From JBLEFH01 sp047345645 (lineage in GTDB: Bacteria > Pseudomonadota > Alphaproteobacteria > Rhodobacterales > Rhodobacteraceae), in NCBI GenBank assembly GCA_047345645.1, contig JBLEFH010000009.1: a stretch of 64,000 bases of DNA. One strand, given 5' to 3'. Under the pieces are notes generated by a model. It had not been told where the DNA came from. It did not search any database and saw only the letters and a program-made list of their open reading frames with translations. Position 1 is the stretch's first letter. Each line of letters starts with the position of its first letter. A program made the translations under genes and the position numbers. This document shows positions 53,107-61,426 of the stretch, piece after piece.

Positions 53107-53547
53107 ATGTTTGAAGCGCTGCGCCGGATGCTGGCCAATGACACCGAAGACCGCCTGGATGTGGCGGATGAAAAAGTCGCCTTTGCGGCGCTTCTGGTCC
53201 GGCTGGCGCGCGCGGATGAACATTATGCTGAGGCTGAAAAACGCTCGATCCTCGGGGTCTTGCGGGAAAATTACGATCTGGACGCCGCTGGCGCGCAGGA
53301 TCTGCTGACCGAAGGCGAGCGGTTCGAGACCGAAGCGCCCGACACACAGCGCTTCACCCACCGGCTGAAACAGGCCGTGCCTTATGAGGAGCGAATCCAT
53401 CTCGTCGAATCGCTCTGGACGGTGGCGCTCTCCGACGGGAATCGCGATTCTGAGGAAGATGGCTTCCTGCGACTCGTTGTCAGCCTCTTGGGTGTGTCAG
53501 ATCCGGACAGCGGAATGGCCCGCCAGCGCGCAATGAAAAAAATTTAA
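53107..53547 (+). CDS. TerB-like family protein
   Basis: A 146-residue all-helical protein of the TerB/DjlA-N type: KVAFAALLVRLARADEHYAE and LVESLWTVALSDGNRDSEED with the acidic, metal-binding repeats typical of the fold. TerB domains occur in stress and tellurite-resistance systems, but no other ter gene is present and the role here is unknown. Confidence 0.85.
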   Translation: MFEALRRMLANDTEDRLDVADEKVAFAALLVRLARADEHYAEAEKRSILGVLRENYDLDAAGAQDLLTEGERFETEAPDTQRFTHRLKQAVPYEERIHLVESLWTVALSDGNRDSEEDGFLRLVVSLLGVSDPDSGMARQRAMKKI

Positions 53548-53623
53548 TTCCAAAACTGTTCAAAACCTGAACATTTTGATCTGCATCGGCAAATTTGTTG
53601 CAAATGTGAGCTTTTCTCCATAG

Positions 53624-53640
53624 AGTGACGCCACGTCACT
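53624..53640. promoter_or_regulatory. AGTGAC-N5-GTCACT palindrome, site 1
   Basis: AGTGACGCCACGTCACT, a 17-bp perfect palindrome (ignoring the 3-base centre), lies about 100 bp before the Crp/Fnr-type gene. The half-site and spacing (GTGAC-N5-GTCAC) are identical to site 2 at 55230-55246. The half-site resembles Crp/Fnr-family boxes. Confidence 0.55.
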
Positions 53641-53737
53641 TAAAATTTTAACCATCCTTTAGTTAACATTGTTGTCAGTTGTTAAGGGAGTTTGCTAACG
53701 GTTTCACTCTGAAACCATTGGAGCGTTTAAAGAGATA

Positions 53738-54469
53738 ATGATGGACTTAAAAAGTGAATATGACCGGATGGTTACTTCACCACCCTTCGCCACAATGCCG
53801 CCCTCGGCGCGACATTTCCTTGAAAAATGCCGGCGCGAAACCCTGTCCATCGACCCCGGCAGCGATCTTCTGACACAGGGTCAGGCCGATCCCAATTATT
53901 ACACCATCATCTCCGGTGTGGCGCAAACCAGCATGGAAAGCCCGGCAGGCAGCACGCTTCTGGGTCTGCTGTTTCCGGGCGATCTCGCCGGGCTGCAATA
54001 TGTGTCGGACGATCCGATGTGTTACTCGGTGACCGCGCTGACCCGGCTTGAAGTGCTGTCCCTGCCCCGCTCCGCCCTGCCGCAGCTCGCCGCGCTGGTG
54101 CCCGATTATGTGCAGAAGCTGTCCTGGCTGTCGGCGCTGGAGCTGAACATCATGGCGCGGCTTGGCACCAATGCGGGCCATGGGCGCGGGCCGGACCGCC
54201 TCGCGGCGACGCTCTATTACATCTTCCGCCGGGCCGAGGCCGCGAACCTCACCGATGGCAACACGATGCGCCTGCCGATCAAGCAGTCGGACCTCGCTGC
54301 CGCCCTCGGGATCTCCCTCGTCCACACCAATAAAAGCCTGCGCAAACTCCGCGAACAGGACCTGATCCACTGGCGCAACAGCGCGCTGGAAGTTCTGGAC
54401 CGCAAGGGTCTCGAAGATCTCGTGCAGGACGTGCCGGATTACATCTTCTCGGGCCGCCCCATCGTCTGA
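53738..54469 (+). CDS. Crp/Fnr-family transcriptional regulator
   Basis: A 243-residue regulator with an N-terminal cyclic-nucleotide-binding-like domain (DLLTQGQADPNYYTIISGVA, LLFPGDLAGLQYV) and a C-terminal HTH (IKQSDLAAALGISLVHTNKS). The four Cys of Fnr are absent; only two Cys are seen (31 and about 93), so it is not a classic iron-sulfur Fnr. It may bind the palindrome upstream of itself. Start is ATG 53738 or 53741. Confidence 0.87.
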   Translation: MMDLKSEYDRMVTSPPFATMPPSARHFLEKCRRETLSIDPGSDLLTQGQADPNYYTIISGVAQTSMESPAGSTLLGLLFPGDLAGLQYVSDDPMCYSVTALTRLEVLSLPRSALPQLAALVPDYVQKLSWLSALELNIMARLGTNAGHGRGPDRLAATLYYIFRRAEAANLTDGNTMRLPIKQSDLAAALGISLVHTNKSLRKLREQDLIHWRNSALEVLDRKGLEDLVQDVPDYIFSGRPIV

Positions 54470-54532
54470 TCCGCGCGGACTAGCCTTCCCTCCCCGCCCG
54501 GCCTAGAGTGCCGCGCGAGAGAGGAGACCGCC

Positions 54533-55138
54533 ATGCTCGACCGCTTCATGCGCCCGCTGATCGACCCGCCGCTGAACCGTCTCGGGCGCCGTTTGAGTGC
54601 CGCTGGCTTCACCGCCAATCAGGTCACGCTCGCAGGGGCCGCCGTGGGCCTTCTCGCCGCGCTGCTGGTCGCCTTCGGGGCCTTCCTGCCCGCCCTGATC
54701 CTCCTGCTCCTCGGCCGCCTCGCCGACGGTCTCGACGGGGCCATCGCCCGCCATCAGGGCAAAACCGATTTCGGCGGCTATCTCGACATCACCATGGATT
54801 TCCTGATCTACGGCGCGATCCCCGCCGGTTTCGTCGCCTATGACCCCGCCGGAAACGGCCTAGCCGGTGCGCTCCTGCTGACGGCCTTCTACGTCAACGG
54901 CGCCAGCTTCCTCGGCTTCGCCATCCTCGCCGAAAAGCGCAAAATGGAGACCACCGCCCAAGGCGAAAAAACCCTCTTCTACTCGAACGGCCTCCTCGAA
55001 GGCACCGAAACCATTCTCTTTTTCGCGGTCATCCTGATCTTCCCAACCGCCTTCGCCCCCCTCGCCCTCGCCTTCGCCGCCCTGACGGTGACGACGACGG
55101 CGCTGCGGCTCAAAGCGGCGTATGAGATTTTCAGGTAA
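54533..55138 (+). CDS. CDP-alcohol phosphatidyltransferase family protein
   Basis: A 201-residue membrane enzyme of phospholipid headgroup transfer. The family signature D-G-x2-A-R-x8-G-x3-D-x3-D is seen in ADGLDGAIARHQGKTDFGGY continuing to LDITMD. Five or six helices follow. AGAGAGGAGA precedes the ATG. Substrates cannot be named from sequence; no phospholipid gene is adjacent. Confidence 0.9.
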   Translation: MLDRFMRPLIDPPLNRLGRRLSAAGFTANQVTLAGAAVGLLAALLVAFGAFLPALILLLLGRLADGLDGAIARHQGKTDFGGYLDITMDFLIYGAIPAGFVAYDPAGNGLAGALLLTAFYVNGASFLGFAILAEKRKMETTAQGEKTLFYSNGLLEGTETILFFAVILIFPTAFAPLALAFAALTVTTTALRLKAAYEIFR

Positions 55139-55229
55139 CATGCTCGCTCACGACACACTCGGCACCCTGAGGAGGGTAGAAGGTTGTTAACCGCGCCGAC
55201 AAAAGACGCCCCATTCGCCTACGAGCCAA

Positions 55230-55246
55230 AGTGACGTTAAGTCACT
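55230..55246. promoter_or_regulatory. AGTGAC-N5-GTCACT palindrome, site 2
   Basis: AGTGACGTTAAGTCACT lies about 80-95 bp before the lipoprotein gene at 55325, extended by two matched bases to AAAGTGAC...GTCACTTT. It shares the 6-base half-site and 5-base spacing with site 1. Confidence 0.6.
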
Positions 55247-55324
55247 TTAACCAAAACAAAAATTTACCTTTGACCTCAACGTTACCGCCTCTCTATTCCT
55301 TAATTTCTAGAGAAGTGAGGGACT

Positions 55325-55852
55325 ATGAAAAATCTTTTGGTAAGCGCCTTGGTTTTGGGATCTTTGGCGGCATGTGACAGCTACACCGCGCAGCAATATC
55401 AGACGAACCCGCAGAACACGATTGCCCTGCAAAATGTCGCGGCCCAAGGCAAACGTGCCTCGGTCGTTCCGGTGACGCTCGCCGAGGGTGTCGATGGCAC
55501 GCCGACCTGCCGCCTCGCGGGCCCGCTCGATCTTGGCGGCAAGGACGCGGCTGCTGTGATCCAACAAGCGCTTCAGGCCGAGCTGTTGGCCGCAGGCGTC
55601 TACAGCCAGGACGGCACGCCGCTCACCGTGACCGTGACGGAACTGACACCGGATTCGTTCACCGGAGACTGGACCATCGCGCTGCATATCGCATCGTCCA
55701 AAGGCGCGTTCAACGTGGTGCAAGTGAACGAATTTAGCACAAGCTTCTCTGGGGCGGCGGCCTGCAACAACACGGCGATGGCCTTTAACCGGGCGCTGAG
55801 CGCGACCATCCTCGCCATCGTGCAGCACCCGCAATTCAGCGCGATCCTTTGA
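55325..55852 (+). CDS. Putative lipoprotein of unknown function
   Basis: A 175-residue protein with a lipoprotein signal (MKNLLVSALVLGSLAACDS, Cys17). The mature part, from SYTAQQYQTNPQNTIALQNV, looks like one alpha/beta domain with conserved-looking Cys at 62 and near 150. GAGGG precedes the ATG. The palindrome upstream suggests control by the Crp/Fnr protein encoded 1.6 kb away. No homologous family recognised. Confidence 0.65.
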   Translation: MKNLLVSALVLGSLAACDSYTAQQYQTNPQNTIALQNVAAQGKRASVVPVTLAEGVDGTPTCRLAGPLDLGGKDAAAVIQQALQAELLAAGVYSQDGTPLTVTVTELTPDSFTGDWTIALHIASSKGAFNVVQVNEFSTSFSGAAACNNTAMAFNRALSATILAIVQHPQFSAIL

Positions 55853-55890
55853 GCGCCGCTGAATCGGCCCGACGCTGATCGTTTGCGTAA

Positions 55891-55926
55891 AAAAGCCCCC
55901 GGTCCGCCATGGTCCGGGGGCTTTTT
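55891..55926. terminator. Bidirectional intrinsic terminator
   Basis: GCCCCCGG and CCGGGGGC pair around an 11-base loop, with AAAAAA before and TTTTT after, so the hairpin can end transcription from both sides: the lipoprotein gene on the plus strand and the tRNA-Leu on the minus strand. Confidence 0.85.
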
Positions 55927-55962
55927 GTTACGGGATTTGTTACGGGATTTGTTACGGGATTT
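55927..55962 (+). repeat. Three tandem copies of a 12-bp repeat
   Basis: GTTACGGGATTT occurs three times without a gap or mismatch (55927-55938, 55939-55950, 55951-55962), between a terminator and a tRNA-Leu gene. There are no spacers, so it is not a CRISPR. Confidence 0.85.
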
Positions 55963-56056
55963 TCCGAAAAGACGGAAAAAATCGTCAATCAAAAATCGCA
56001 AAATCATTCTTTTCAAGGGGATAAGAACCATTCCCCCGCGGTGAACCGCTTTCAAA

Positions 56057-56141
56057 TGGTACCCGAGGCCGGACTCGAACCGGCAAGGATTGCTCCGGCG
56101 GATTTTGAATCCGCTGCGTCTACCAATTCCGCCACTCGGGC
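56057..56141 (-). tRNA. tRNA-Leu (anticodon CAA)
   Basis: An 85-base leucine tRNA with encoded CCA. The acceptor GCCCGAG pairs with CTCGGGT (one G-U pair); the anticodon loop TTCAAAA gives CAA; the variable arm is long and the T-loop is TTCGAGT. It lies next to the triple repeat and is a potential integration site. Confidence 0.95.
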
Positions 56142-56225
56142 CTGAGGGGGATTGGGGGAGCGATACACCGCCCTCCCGGCCCCGTCAATTGCAACTGCGC
56201 CGCAGGCGGGCGCAGCTGCGGGGGG

Positions 56226-57089
56226 TTAAAGCTGCGAATAGCCCGGCGAGAAGGTGTCGCAGGCGCGGATATCGTCCTCTTCATAGCCGCGGGCGAACCA
56301 GCGCTGACGCTGCTCCGAGGTGCCGTGGGTGAAGGTGTGCGGGCTCGGCGTGCGGCCGGCATTGGCCTGAAGCACATCATCGCCGATCTGTTTCGCCGCA
56401 TTGATCGCCTCGCCAAGATCGCCCTCTTCGAGCAGGCCGCGATCTTCCGCATGGCGCGCCCAGACCCCCGACAGGCAATCGGCCTGAAGCTCGATGCGCA
56501 CGGAAATGGCGTTCGACTCGCGCTCGGAGACACGGGCGCGCTGCTGGTTGGCGCGCTGCAAGGTGCCGGTCACATTCTGCACATGATGCGCGACCTCATG
56601 GGCCACCACATAGGCCGCCGCGAAATCGCCGCCCGCGCCCATCCGGTTGCGCAGGGTCGTGAAGAAGCTGGTATCGAGATAGACCTTGTTGTCGCCGGGG
56701 CAATAGAACGGACCCGTCGCGCCCGAGGCGTTCCCGCAGGGCGATTGCGTGACGCCTTTGAAGAGCACCAGCGTCGGCTCGGGGTAGTCGGCATTGAGCT
56801 GATCGGCGAAAATCTCGGTCCAGAGATCGTCGGTTTCGGCCAGAACCGTCGCGACAAACTCGCCCTCGACCTGATCCTGCTCGGTGATCTCGGTGCTGCT
56901 GCCGCCGGTCATCTGCGAGCCCATCATGCCGTTCAAAAGCCCGCGCATGTCGAAGCCGAGCAGCGAGCCGATGATCACAATTGCGATAAGCAGCAAGCCG
57001 CCTCCGCCGCCCATCCGGACCATGCCGCCGCCACCGCGCCCGCGCCGATCCTCAATATTGCCGCTTTGTCTGCGTCCGCGCCACTTCAT
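56226..57089 (-). CDS. Neutral zinc metallopeptidase (YpfJ family)
   Basis: A 287-residue membrane-anchored protein: basic N-terminus, Gly-rich segment and a single helix (GLLLIAIVIIGSLLGF, about 31-46), then a peptidase-like domain with VVAHEVAHHVQN (His164, Glu165, His168) and QADCLSGVWA. ATG at 57089 has AAGGAGA eight bases upstream. The physiological substrate of this family is unknown. Confidence 0.9.
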   Translation of the reverse strand: MKWRGRRQSGNIEDRRGRGGGGMVRMGGGGGLLLIAIVIIGSLLGFDMRGLLNGMMGSQMTGGSSTEITEQDQVEGEFVATVLAETDDLWTEIFADQLNADYPEPTLVLFKGVTQSPCGNASGATGPFYCPGDNKVYLDTSFFTTLRNRMGAGGDFAAAYVVAHEVAHHVQNVTGTLQRANQQRARVSERESNAISVRIELQADCLSGVWARHAEDRGLLEEGDLGEAINAAKQIGDDVLQANAGRTPSPHTFTHGTSEQRQRWFARGYEEDDIRACDTFSPGYSQL

Positions 57090-57214
57090 CGGCCCATCTC
57101 CTTTATGGAACACTCTGAAAACAGGGGGCAACGATAGGCGATTGCATCACCCGCGCCAAGCCTCTTGACGGATGCGCCCGCGCGGGTCATGTCAGCCGGG
57201 ACCAAGGAGGGCGG

Positions 57215-57793
57215 ATGCTCAGAGACTGCTACAACTGGATGCTGCGCATGGCCGAGAGCCGCTATGCACTGCCGATCCTTGCGCTGGTGAGTTTCGTGGA
57301 AAGTTCGGTCTTTCCGATCCCGCCCGATGTGATGCTCCTGCCCATGATCCTCGCCGCGCCGCACCGTGCTTGGCTGATCGCCGGCGTCTGCACGATTGCG
57401 TCGGTTTTGGGTGGCGCGTTTGGCTATTATGTCGGGGCGGAACTCTTCGACGTGATCGGCGCGCCGGTCCTCGAATTTTACGGCAAGATGGAGAAATTCG
57501 ATCATTTCTCCGACTGGTTCGCGCAATATGGCTCCTGGGCCGTGCTGGTCGCCGGGATCACGCCGTTCCCCTATAAGGTCATCACCATCGCGTCCGGCGC
57601 GGTGGCGCTCGATTTCGGCACCTTCATGATCTCCTCGATCATCGCGCGCGGCTTGCGCTTTTTCATCATCGCGGCCCTTCTTTGGCGCTACGGCGCGCCG
57701 ATCCGCGATTTCATCGAACACCGTCTCGGCCTCGTCTTTTCCGTCCTGATGGCGGCGCTGATTGGCGGTTTTGTGGCCCTGAAGTTCATATGA
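57215..57793 (+). CDS. YqaA/DedA-like (VTT domain) membrane protein
   Basis: A 192-residue inner-membrane protein with the DedA-superfamily pattern: FVESSVFPIPPDVMLLPMIL, GGAFGYYVGAEL and the GITPFPYKVITIASGA block. Members are linked to lipid flipping and membrane energetics. Its stop overlaps the next ATG (ATGA at 57790), so it is coupled to the dsbB-type gene. Confidence 0.9.
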   Translation: MLRDCYNWMLRMAESRYALPILALVSFVESSVFPIPPDVMLLPMILAAPHRAWLIAGVCTIASVLGGAFGYYVGAELFDVIGAPVLEFYGKMEKFDHFSDWFAQYGSWAVLVAGITPFPYKVITIASGAVALDFGTFMISSIIARGLRFFIIAALLWRYGAPIRDFIEHRLGLVFSVLMAALIGGFVALKFI

Positions 57794-58236
57794 TCTCTCG
57801 TTTCCCCCTCCCCGCCCTCGGCTCGCTCGGCCTGCTGCTGGCCGCGTTTTTCTTCCAATATGTCATGGGCCTCGCGCCCTGCAAAATGTGCATCTGGCAG
57901 CGTTGGCCCCATGTGGCGGCGATCCTCGTCGGCGTCGCGATCCTCGCAGGCGCGCCGGCCAAATGGCGCTGGATCGGCTTTGCCGCCATGGTGATCTGCG
58001 CCGGGATCGCGGGCTATCACACCGGCGTCGAATATGGCTGGTGGGAAGGCCCGGCGAGCTGCTCGGGCGGCGGCGATATTTCGGCGATGAGCGCCGATGA
58101 CCTGCTGAACCAGATCCAGAACACCGCGATCGTTCGCTGCGACGAGGTCGCCTGGCGCTTCCTCGGGCTCTCCATGGCCGCGTGGAACGGCATTTGGAGC
58201 GCAGTGCTTGCCGCCCTCTGGGCCGTCCGCCGCTAA
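57790..58236 (+). CDS. dsbB: Disulfide bond formation protein B
   Basis: A 148-residue, four-helix quinone reductase that reoxidises DsbA. The first Cys pair is in APCKMCIWQRWPH and the second periplasmic pair in PASCSGG with VRCDEVAWRFLG. Start ATG 57790 is fixed by the overlap with the upstream gene. Confidence 0.9.
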   Translation: MISRFPLPALGSLGLLLAAFFFQYVMGLAPCKMCIWQRWPHVAAILVGVAILAGAPAKWRWIGFAAMVICAGIAGYHTGVEYGWWEGPASCSGGGDISAMSADDLLNQIQNTAIVRCDEVAWRFLGLSMAAWNGIWSAVLAALWAVRR

Positions 58237-58304
58237 ACGCTCACCGAAATGTGCGTGTGTGCTGCCTGATCTCGGCTTAAGCTGAAGGAAAAACGAGGCA
58301 GCAG

Positions 58305-58688
58305 ATGACACGTCGATGCGCGCTGATGTTCAGCGTCCTTCCCCTTGCCCTATTCGCGCAAGACAGCCCCTTCGGACTTGGCGAAAACACCGGCCCGCCC
58401 GCAAGCTGCGATACCATCGAAGGCTGGAGCAATGAGGCCCCGCAAGATCAAGGCCGCATCTCCCTCGCCCTGCGCGGCGTGATCGACGGCATCGATAGCG
58501 ACGACGCGTTGGTCTACTTGCATATGTGCGAGGACACCCTCCCCGCCACCTGCATCACCTATCACCCCATCGAATACGAGATCGGCACCGAAGTCGTCTT
58601 CGCCGGCGGCTATCACCTGATGGAGGCCGACCCGCCGCGCATCATCCTCGACCCCTGCCTGCCCTTCCCGGCGGATGAGGCACGTTAA
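58305..58688 (+). CDS. Small exported protein of unknown function
   Basis: A 127-residue protein with a signal peptide (MTRRCALMFSVLPLALFAQD) and four Cys in the mature part (ASCDTIEG, HMCEDTLPATC, DPCLPF), likely forming disulfides. No family recognised. It follows dsbB by 68 bp, which fits a disulfide-containing periplasmic protein. Confidence 0.6.
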   Translation: MTRRCALMFSVLPLALFAQDSPFGLGENTGPPASCDTIEGWSNEAPQDQGRISLALRGVIDGIDSDDALVYLHMCEDTLPATCITYHPIEYEIGTEVVFAGGYHLMEADPPRIILDPCLPFPADEAR

Positions 58689-58803
58689 CGGTTTCTGAAG
58701 GTAAGCCGCGGATTTTTATCGGCATAAACACCCGCCCGCGACACTGGCATCTTCTGGCAAAAACGATAGATTGCGAGGAAACGCCGACACAGAGTGAGCC
58801 CTC

Positions 58804-60528
58804 ATGCCCGACGACCGCTTCAGCAACATTCAGAAAGATGTCAAACTCCTGATCTGGGATCTCGATGACACTTTCTGGAACGGCACGCTGTCCGAGGGCG
58901 GGATCACCCCGGTCGAGGCCCATATCGACCTGGTCAACGAAATGGTGGATCGCGGCATCATGTGCGCGATTTGCTCGAAGAATGATTTTGAGACGGCCAA
59001 GGCCAAGCTCGTGGAGCTGGGGATATGGGACAAGTTCGTCTTTCCCCATATCGACTGGACGGCGAAGGGTCAGGCGGTCAAATCCATCCTCGAACGGATG
59101 CAGCTTCGCGAAGAGAACGCGGTTTTTCTCGACGACAATCACCTCAATCTCGAAGAGGTGAAATTCTTCTGCCCTGAGATCGCCTGTGTCGATGCGTCGG
59201 GCGTGACGGATGGCAGCGCACCGGATCTCTCTGGTTTGAAAGACCTTCCGCAATTCAAGGGCAAGGACGACCGAAAGCATTCCCGCCTCAAGCAATATCG
59301 CGTGCTGGAGACCAAAGAGAGCGAGCAAAAGGCGGGCGGGCTCTCCAACGAGGCATTTCTCCAGCAGTCCGGCATTCAGGTGAAAATCATCACCAATTTC
59401 GAAGACCAGATGGACCGGGTGTTCGAACTGATCAACCGCACCAATCAGCTGAATTTCACCAAAAACCGGGTCCATAGCGAGGCGGAAAAAGCCGAGCTTC
59501 AGGAGACATTGCGGATCCCCGGCGTTCATGCGGGCCTCGTCCATGTCAAAGACAAATATGGCGATTACGGGATTGTCGGGTTCTTCTGCCTCAGGCGGCG
59601 ATTCAACGGCACCACCGTTCAGCATTTCGCCTTTTCGTGCCGCACGCTCAACATGGGGATTGAGCAATGGGTGTGGAATTATCTGGAGCGGCCAGACTTC
59701 CCGATCGCCCGCCCTGTCGCGAGCGAGTTGACCGATCCCGCCGCGCCGGACTGGATCATGCAGGTCGATGAATTTGGCGGCGATGCCGAAGCCGGGATGG
59801 ACCGTCACCTCTGCCTCGTCGGCGGCTGCGATTTGCAGCAGGTGTCGTTTTATTGCGGGGTGAAGCGTGACGAGTTTGTGAACAAGCCGGACGATCACGG
59901 CCTGATCGTGCGTTATGATGATGCAGGCTTTTTCCTGAACCCGCGCGACCGGTCACTGGCCAATAACTGGGTGCTGCGCAATATCGCGGGGCACCAGCTT
60001 TCGGAAATGGAGGCGCTCGATGAAAGTCTCGCCTCCGCCGATGTCATCATCCTGTCGCTGCTTTTCGCGTTCCTGACGTCCAATCTCTTCACCTATGAGG
60101 CGCAGGGGGATGCGGATCGCTATCTTATGACCATCCCGCCGGGTCGCCTCAATGGCTTGGTCCGCGATCCGAAAATGGCGATCCGGATGCTGCGCGGTTT
60201 GCACCATCTGCGGCTGGAACAGTCCGAACATCTCGATCTCGTCCGGGCCTGTTTTGAAAAGGCGCTGGCCGCCAAGCGCCCCGAGGCGACGCTGTTCCTG
60301 CTCGGCACCACCGAAAGCCAAGGCCCGCAAGCCGAGCGCAACGGCGCGCCGCGCGTGGCCTATAACGCGATGTGCCGCGCCTTTTGCGAGGCCCATGACG
60401 GCGCGCATTTCATCGATGTCGATCACTTGGTGCCGCCCGAGGAGTTCGTTGACAGCGATCACTACACCCGCAAGGGCTATTTCCAGATCGCGAATTTCAT
60501 CAACACCCACGCGGCACCGACCGGCTAA
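58804..60528 (+). CDS. HAD-IIIC family (FkbH-like) protein
   Basis: A 574-residue protein with an N-terminal HAD-IIIC phosphatase domain (LIWDLDDTFWNG, catalytic Asp19/Asp21; ICSKNDFETA; FLDDNHLNLEEV), a middle GNAT-like part (TNQLNFTKNR, YGDYGIVGFFCLRR), and a C-terminal domain of about 200 residues with VIILSLLFAFLTSN and IDVDHLVPPEEFVDSDHYTR, resembling an SGNH hydrolase end. FkbH proteins load glyceryl-type units or act in sugar modification. It stands next to glycosyltransferase and FkbM genes on the opposite strand. Confidence 0.85.
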   Translation: MPDDRFSNIQKDVKLLIWDLDDTFWNGTLSEGGITPVEAHIDLVNEMVDRGIMCAICSKNDFETAKAKLVELGIWDKFVFPHIDWTAKGQAVKSILERMQLREENAVFLDDNHLNLEEVKFFCPEIACVDASGVTDGSAPDLSGLKDLPQFKGKDDRKHSRLKQYRVLETKESEQKAGGLSNEAFLQQSGIQVKIITNFEDQMDRVFELINRTNQLNFTKNRVHSEAEKAELQETLRIPGVHAGLVHVKDKYGDYGIVGFFCLRRRFNGTTVQHFAFSCRTLNMGIEQWVWNYLERPDFPIARPVASELTDPAAPDWIMQVDEFGGDAEAGMDRHLCLVGGCDLQQVSFYCGVKRDEFVNKPDDHGLIVRYDDAGFFLNPRDRSLANNWVLRNIAGHQLSEMEALDESLASADVIILSLLFAFLTSNLFTYEAQGDADRYLMTIPPGRLNGLVRDPKMAIRMLRGLHHLRLEQSEHLDLVRACFEKALAAKRPEATLFLLGTTESQGPQAERNGAPRVAYNAMCRAFCEAHDGAHFIDVDHLVPPEEFVDSDHYTRKGYFQIANFINTHAAPTG

Positions 60529-60533
60529 CCCCG

Positions 60534-61415
60534 TCAGATCAAGCCGATAAACCGCTCCGGCAGGTGGTGAAGCTGCCCGCTGACGGCCCAGTCCATCCGG
60601 TATTTGCCATTGGGCGAGCCACGGAAACTGCGGATCGAGCGCTCGCGCTCTGCGGGAAACTCAAAAGGCGCGTCCTCCGGCAGGATATGCATCCGTAGGA
60701 AACTGTTCGACATCACCTTATAAGTCGCCGAGGACCAGCCCCAGGTCCCGCCGCCAATATGGACCTCGTTCCCGTCATCATCGACAAAGCGCATGTTGAG
60801 CCGGTCGATATGGCGCTGGATGTGAAAATCCTGATCGAACCATTTGAGATGAAAGGTATAAAGCTTCTCATCAAGATAGAGCTCATGATGGGTCGAGCCA
60901 TGCCCGTCCGGCCCCCAGACAATCGGCACGCTCGTCGTGTTGGGTTTGGAGTACCACCCGTTGAACCGCACGAATTTGCGCTGGCAAAACATATCGCGGT
61001 CGTAATCGTAATCGCTTTCCAGATCCGCGCGGTGGACGATCTCCAGCCCGAGCGGGGTAATGACCTCATGGCGCTTGGGGACGGATTCGATATAGCCGAT
61101 CAGATCATCGCCATGGTCGGGATCGAGAATGATCACCTCATCCACGTCATTCCAGATCACACGGTCATAGGACGCGGTTAATTCGGAGCAGAACTGACTC
61201 AGATAGGCAAAGCGATCCTGATCGAGGCGGCGATTGCGCGGGTCCCGCTCGATCTCGATGACATTGCATCCCTCCGCCATCTCATGCGCATAGGGCTGCG
61301 GGCCATGGGTGACCACATAGATATCCTCGGGCGCGGCAAATCTGCGATAATAGCGCAGCCACACCTTCAGAAAAAATGCGTCGTCATAGACCATTGTGAC
61401 AAAGGCAACGGACAT
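60534..61415 (-). CDS. Glycosyltransferase family 2-like protein
   Basis: A 293-residue cytoplasmic protein of the Glyco_tranf_2_4 type: VAFVTMVYDDAFFLKVWLRY at the start, the metal-binding YDRVIWNDVDEVIILDP (DxD) near 90, then a region rich in aromatic and His residues (HGSTHHELYLDEKLYTFHLK). It lies 11 bases after the FkbM gene on the same strand. The acceptor is unknown. Confidence 0.8.
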   Translation of the reverse strand: MSVAFVTMVYDDAFFLKVWLRYYRRFAAPEDIYVVTHGPQPYAHEMAEGCNVIEIERDPRNRRLDQDRFAYLSQFCSELTASYDRVIWNDVDEVIILDPDHGDDLIGYIESVPKRHEVITPLGLEIVHRADLESDYDYDRDMFCQRKFVRFNGWYSKPNTTSVPIVWGPDGHGSTHHELYLDEKLYTFHLKWFDQDFHIQRHIDRLNMRFVDDDGNEVHIGGGTWGWSSATYKVMSNSFLRMHILPEDAPFEFPAERERSIRSFRGSPNGKYRMDWAVSGQLHHLPERFIGLI

Positions 61416-61426
61416 CGGCGCGGCTC

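Noticed and set aside
55927..55962. Possible CRISPR array
   Set aside because: The three 12-bp copies are contiguous, with no spacers, too short for CRISPR repeats, and no cas genes are near.
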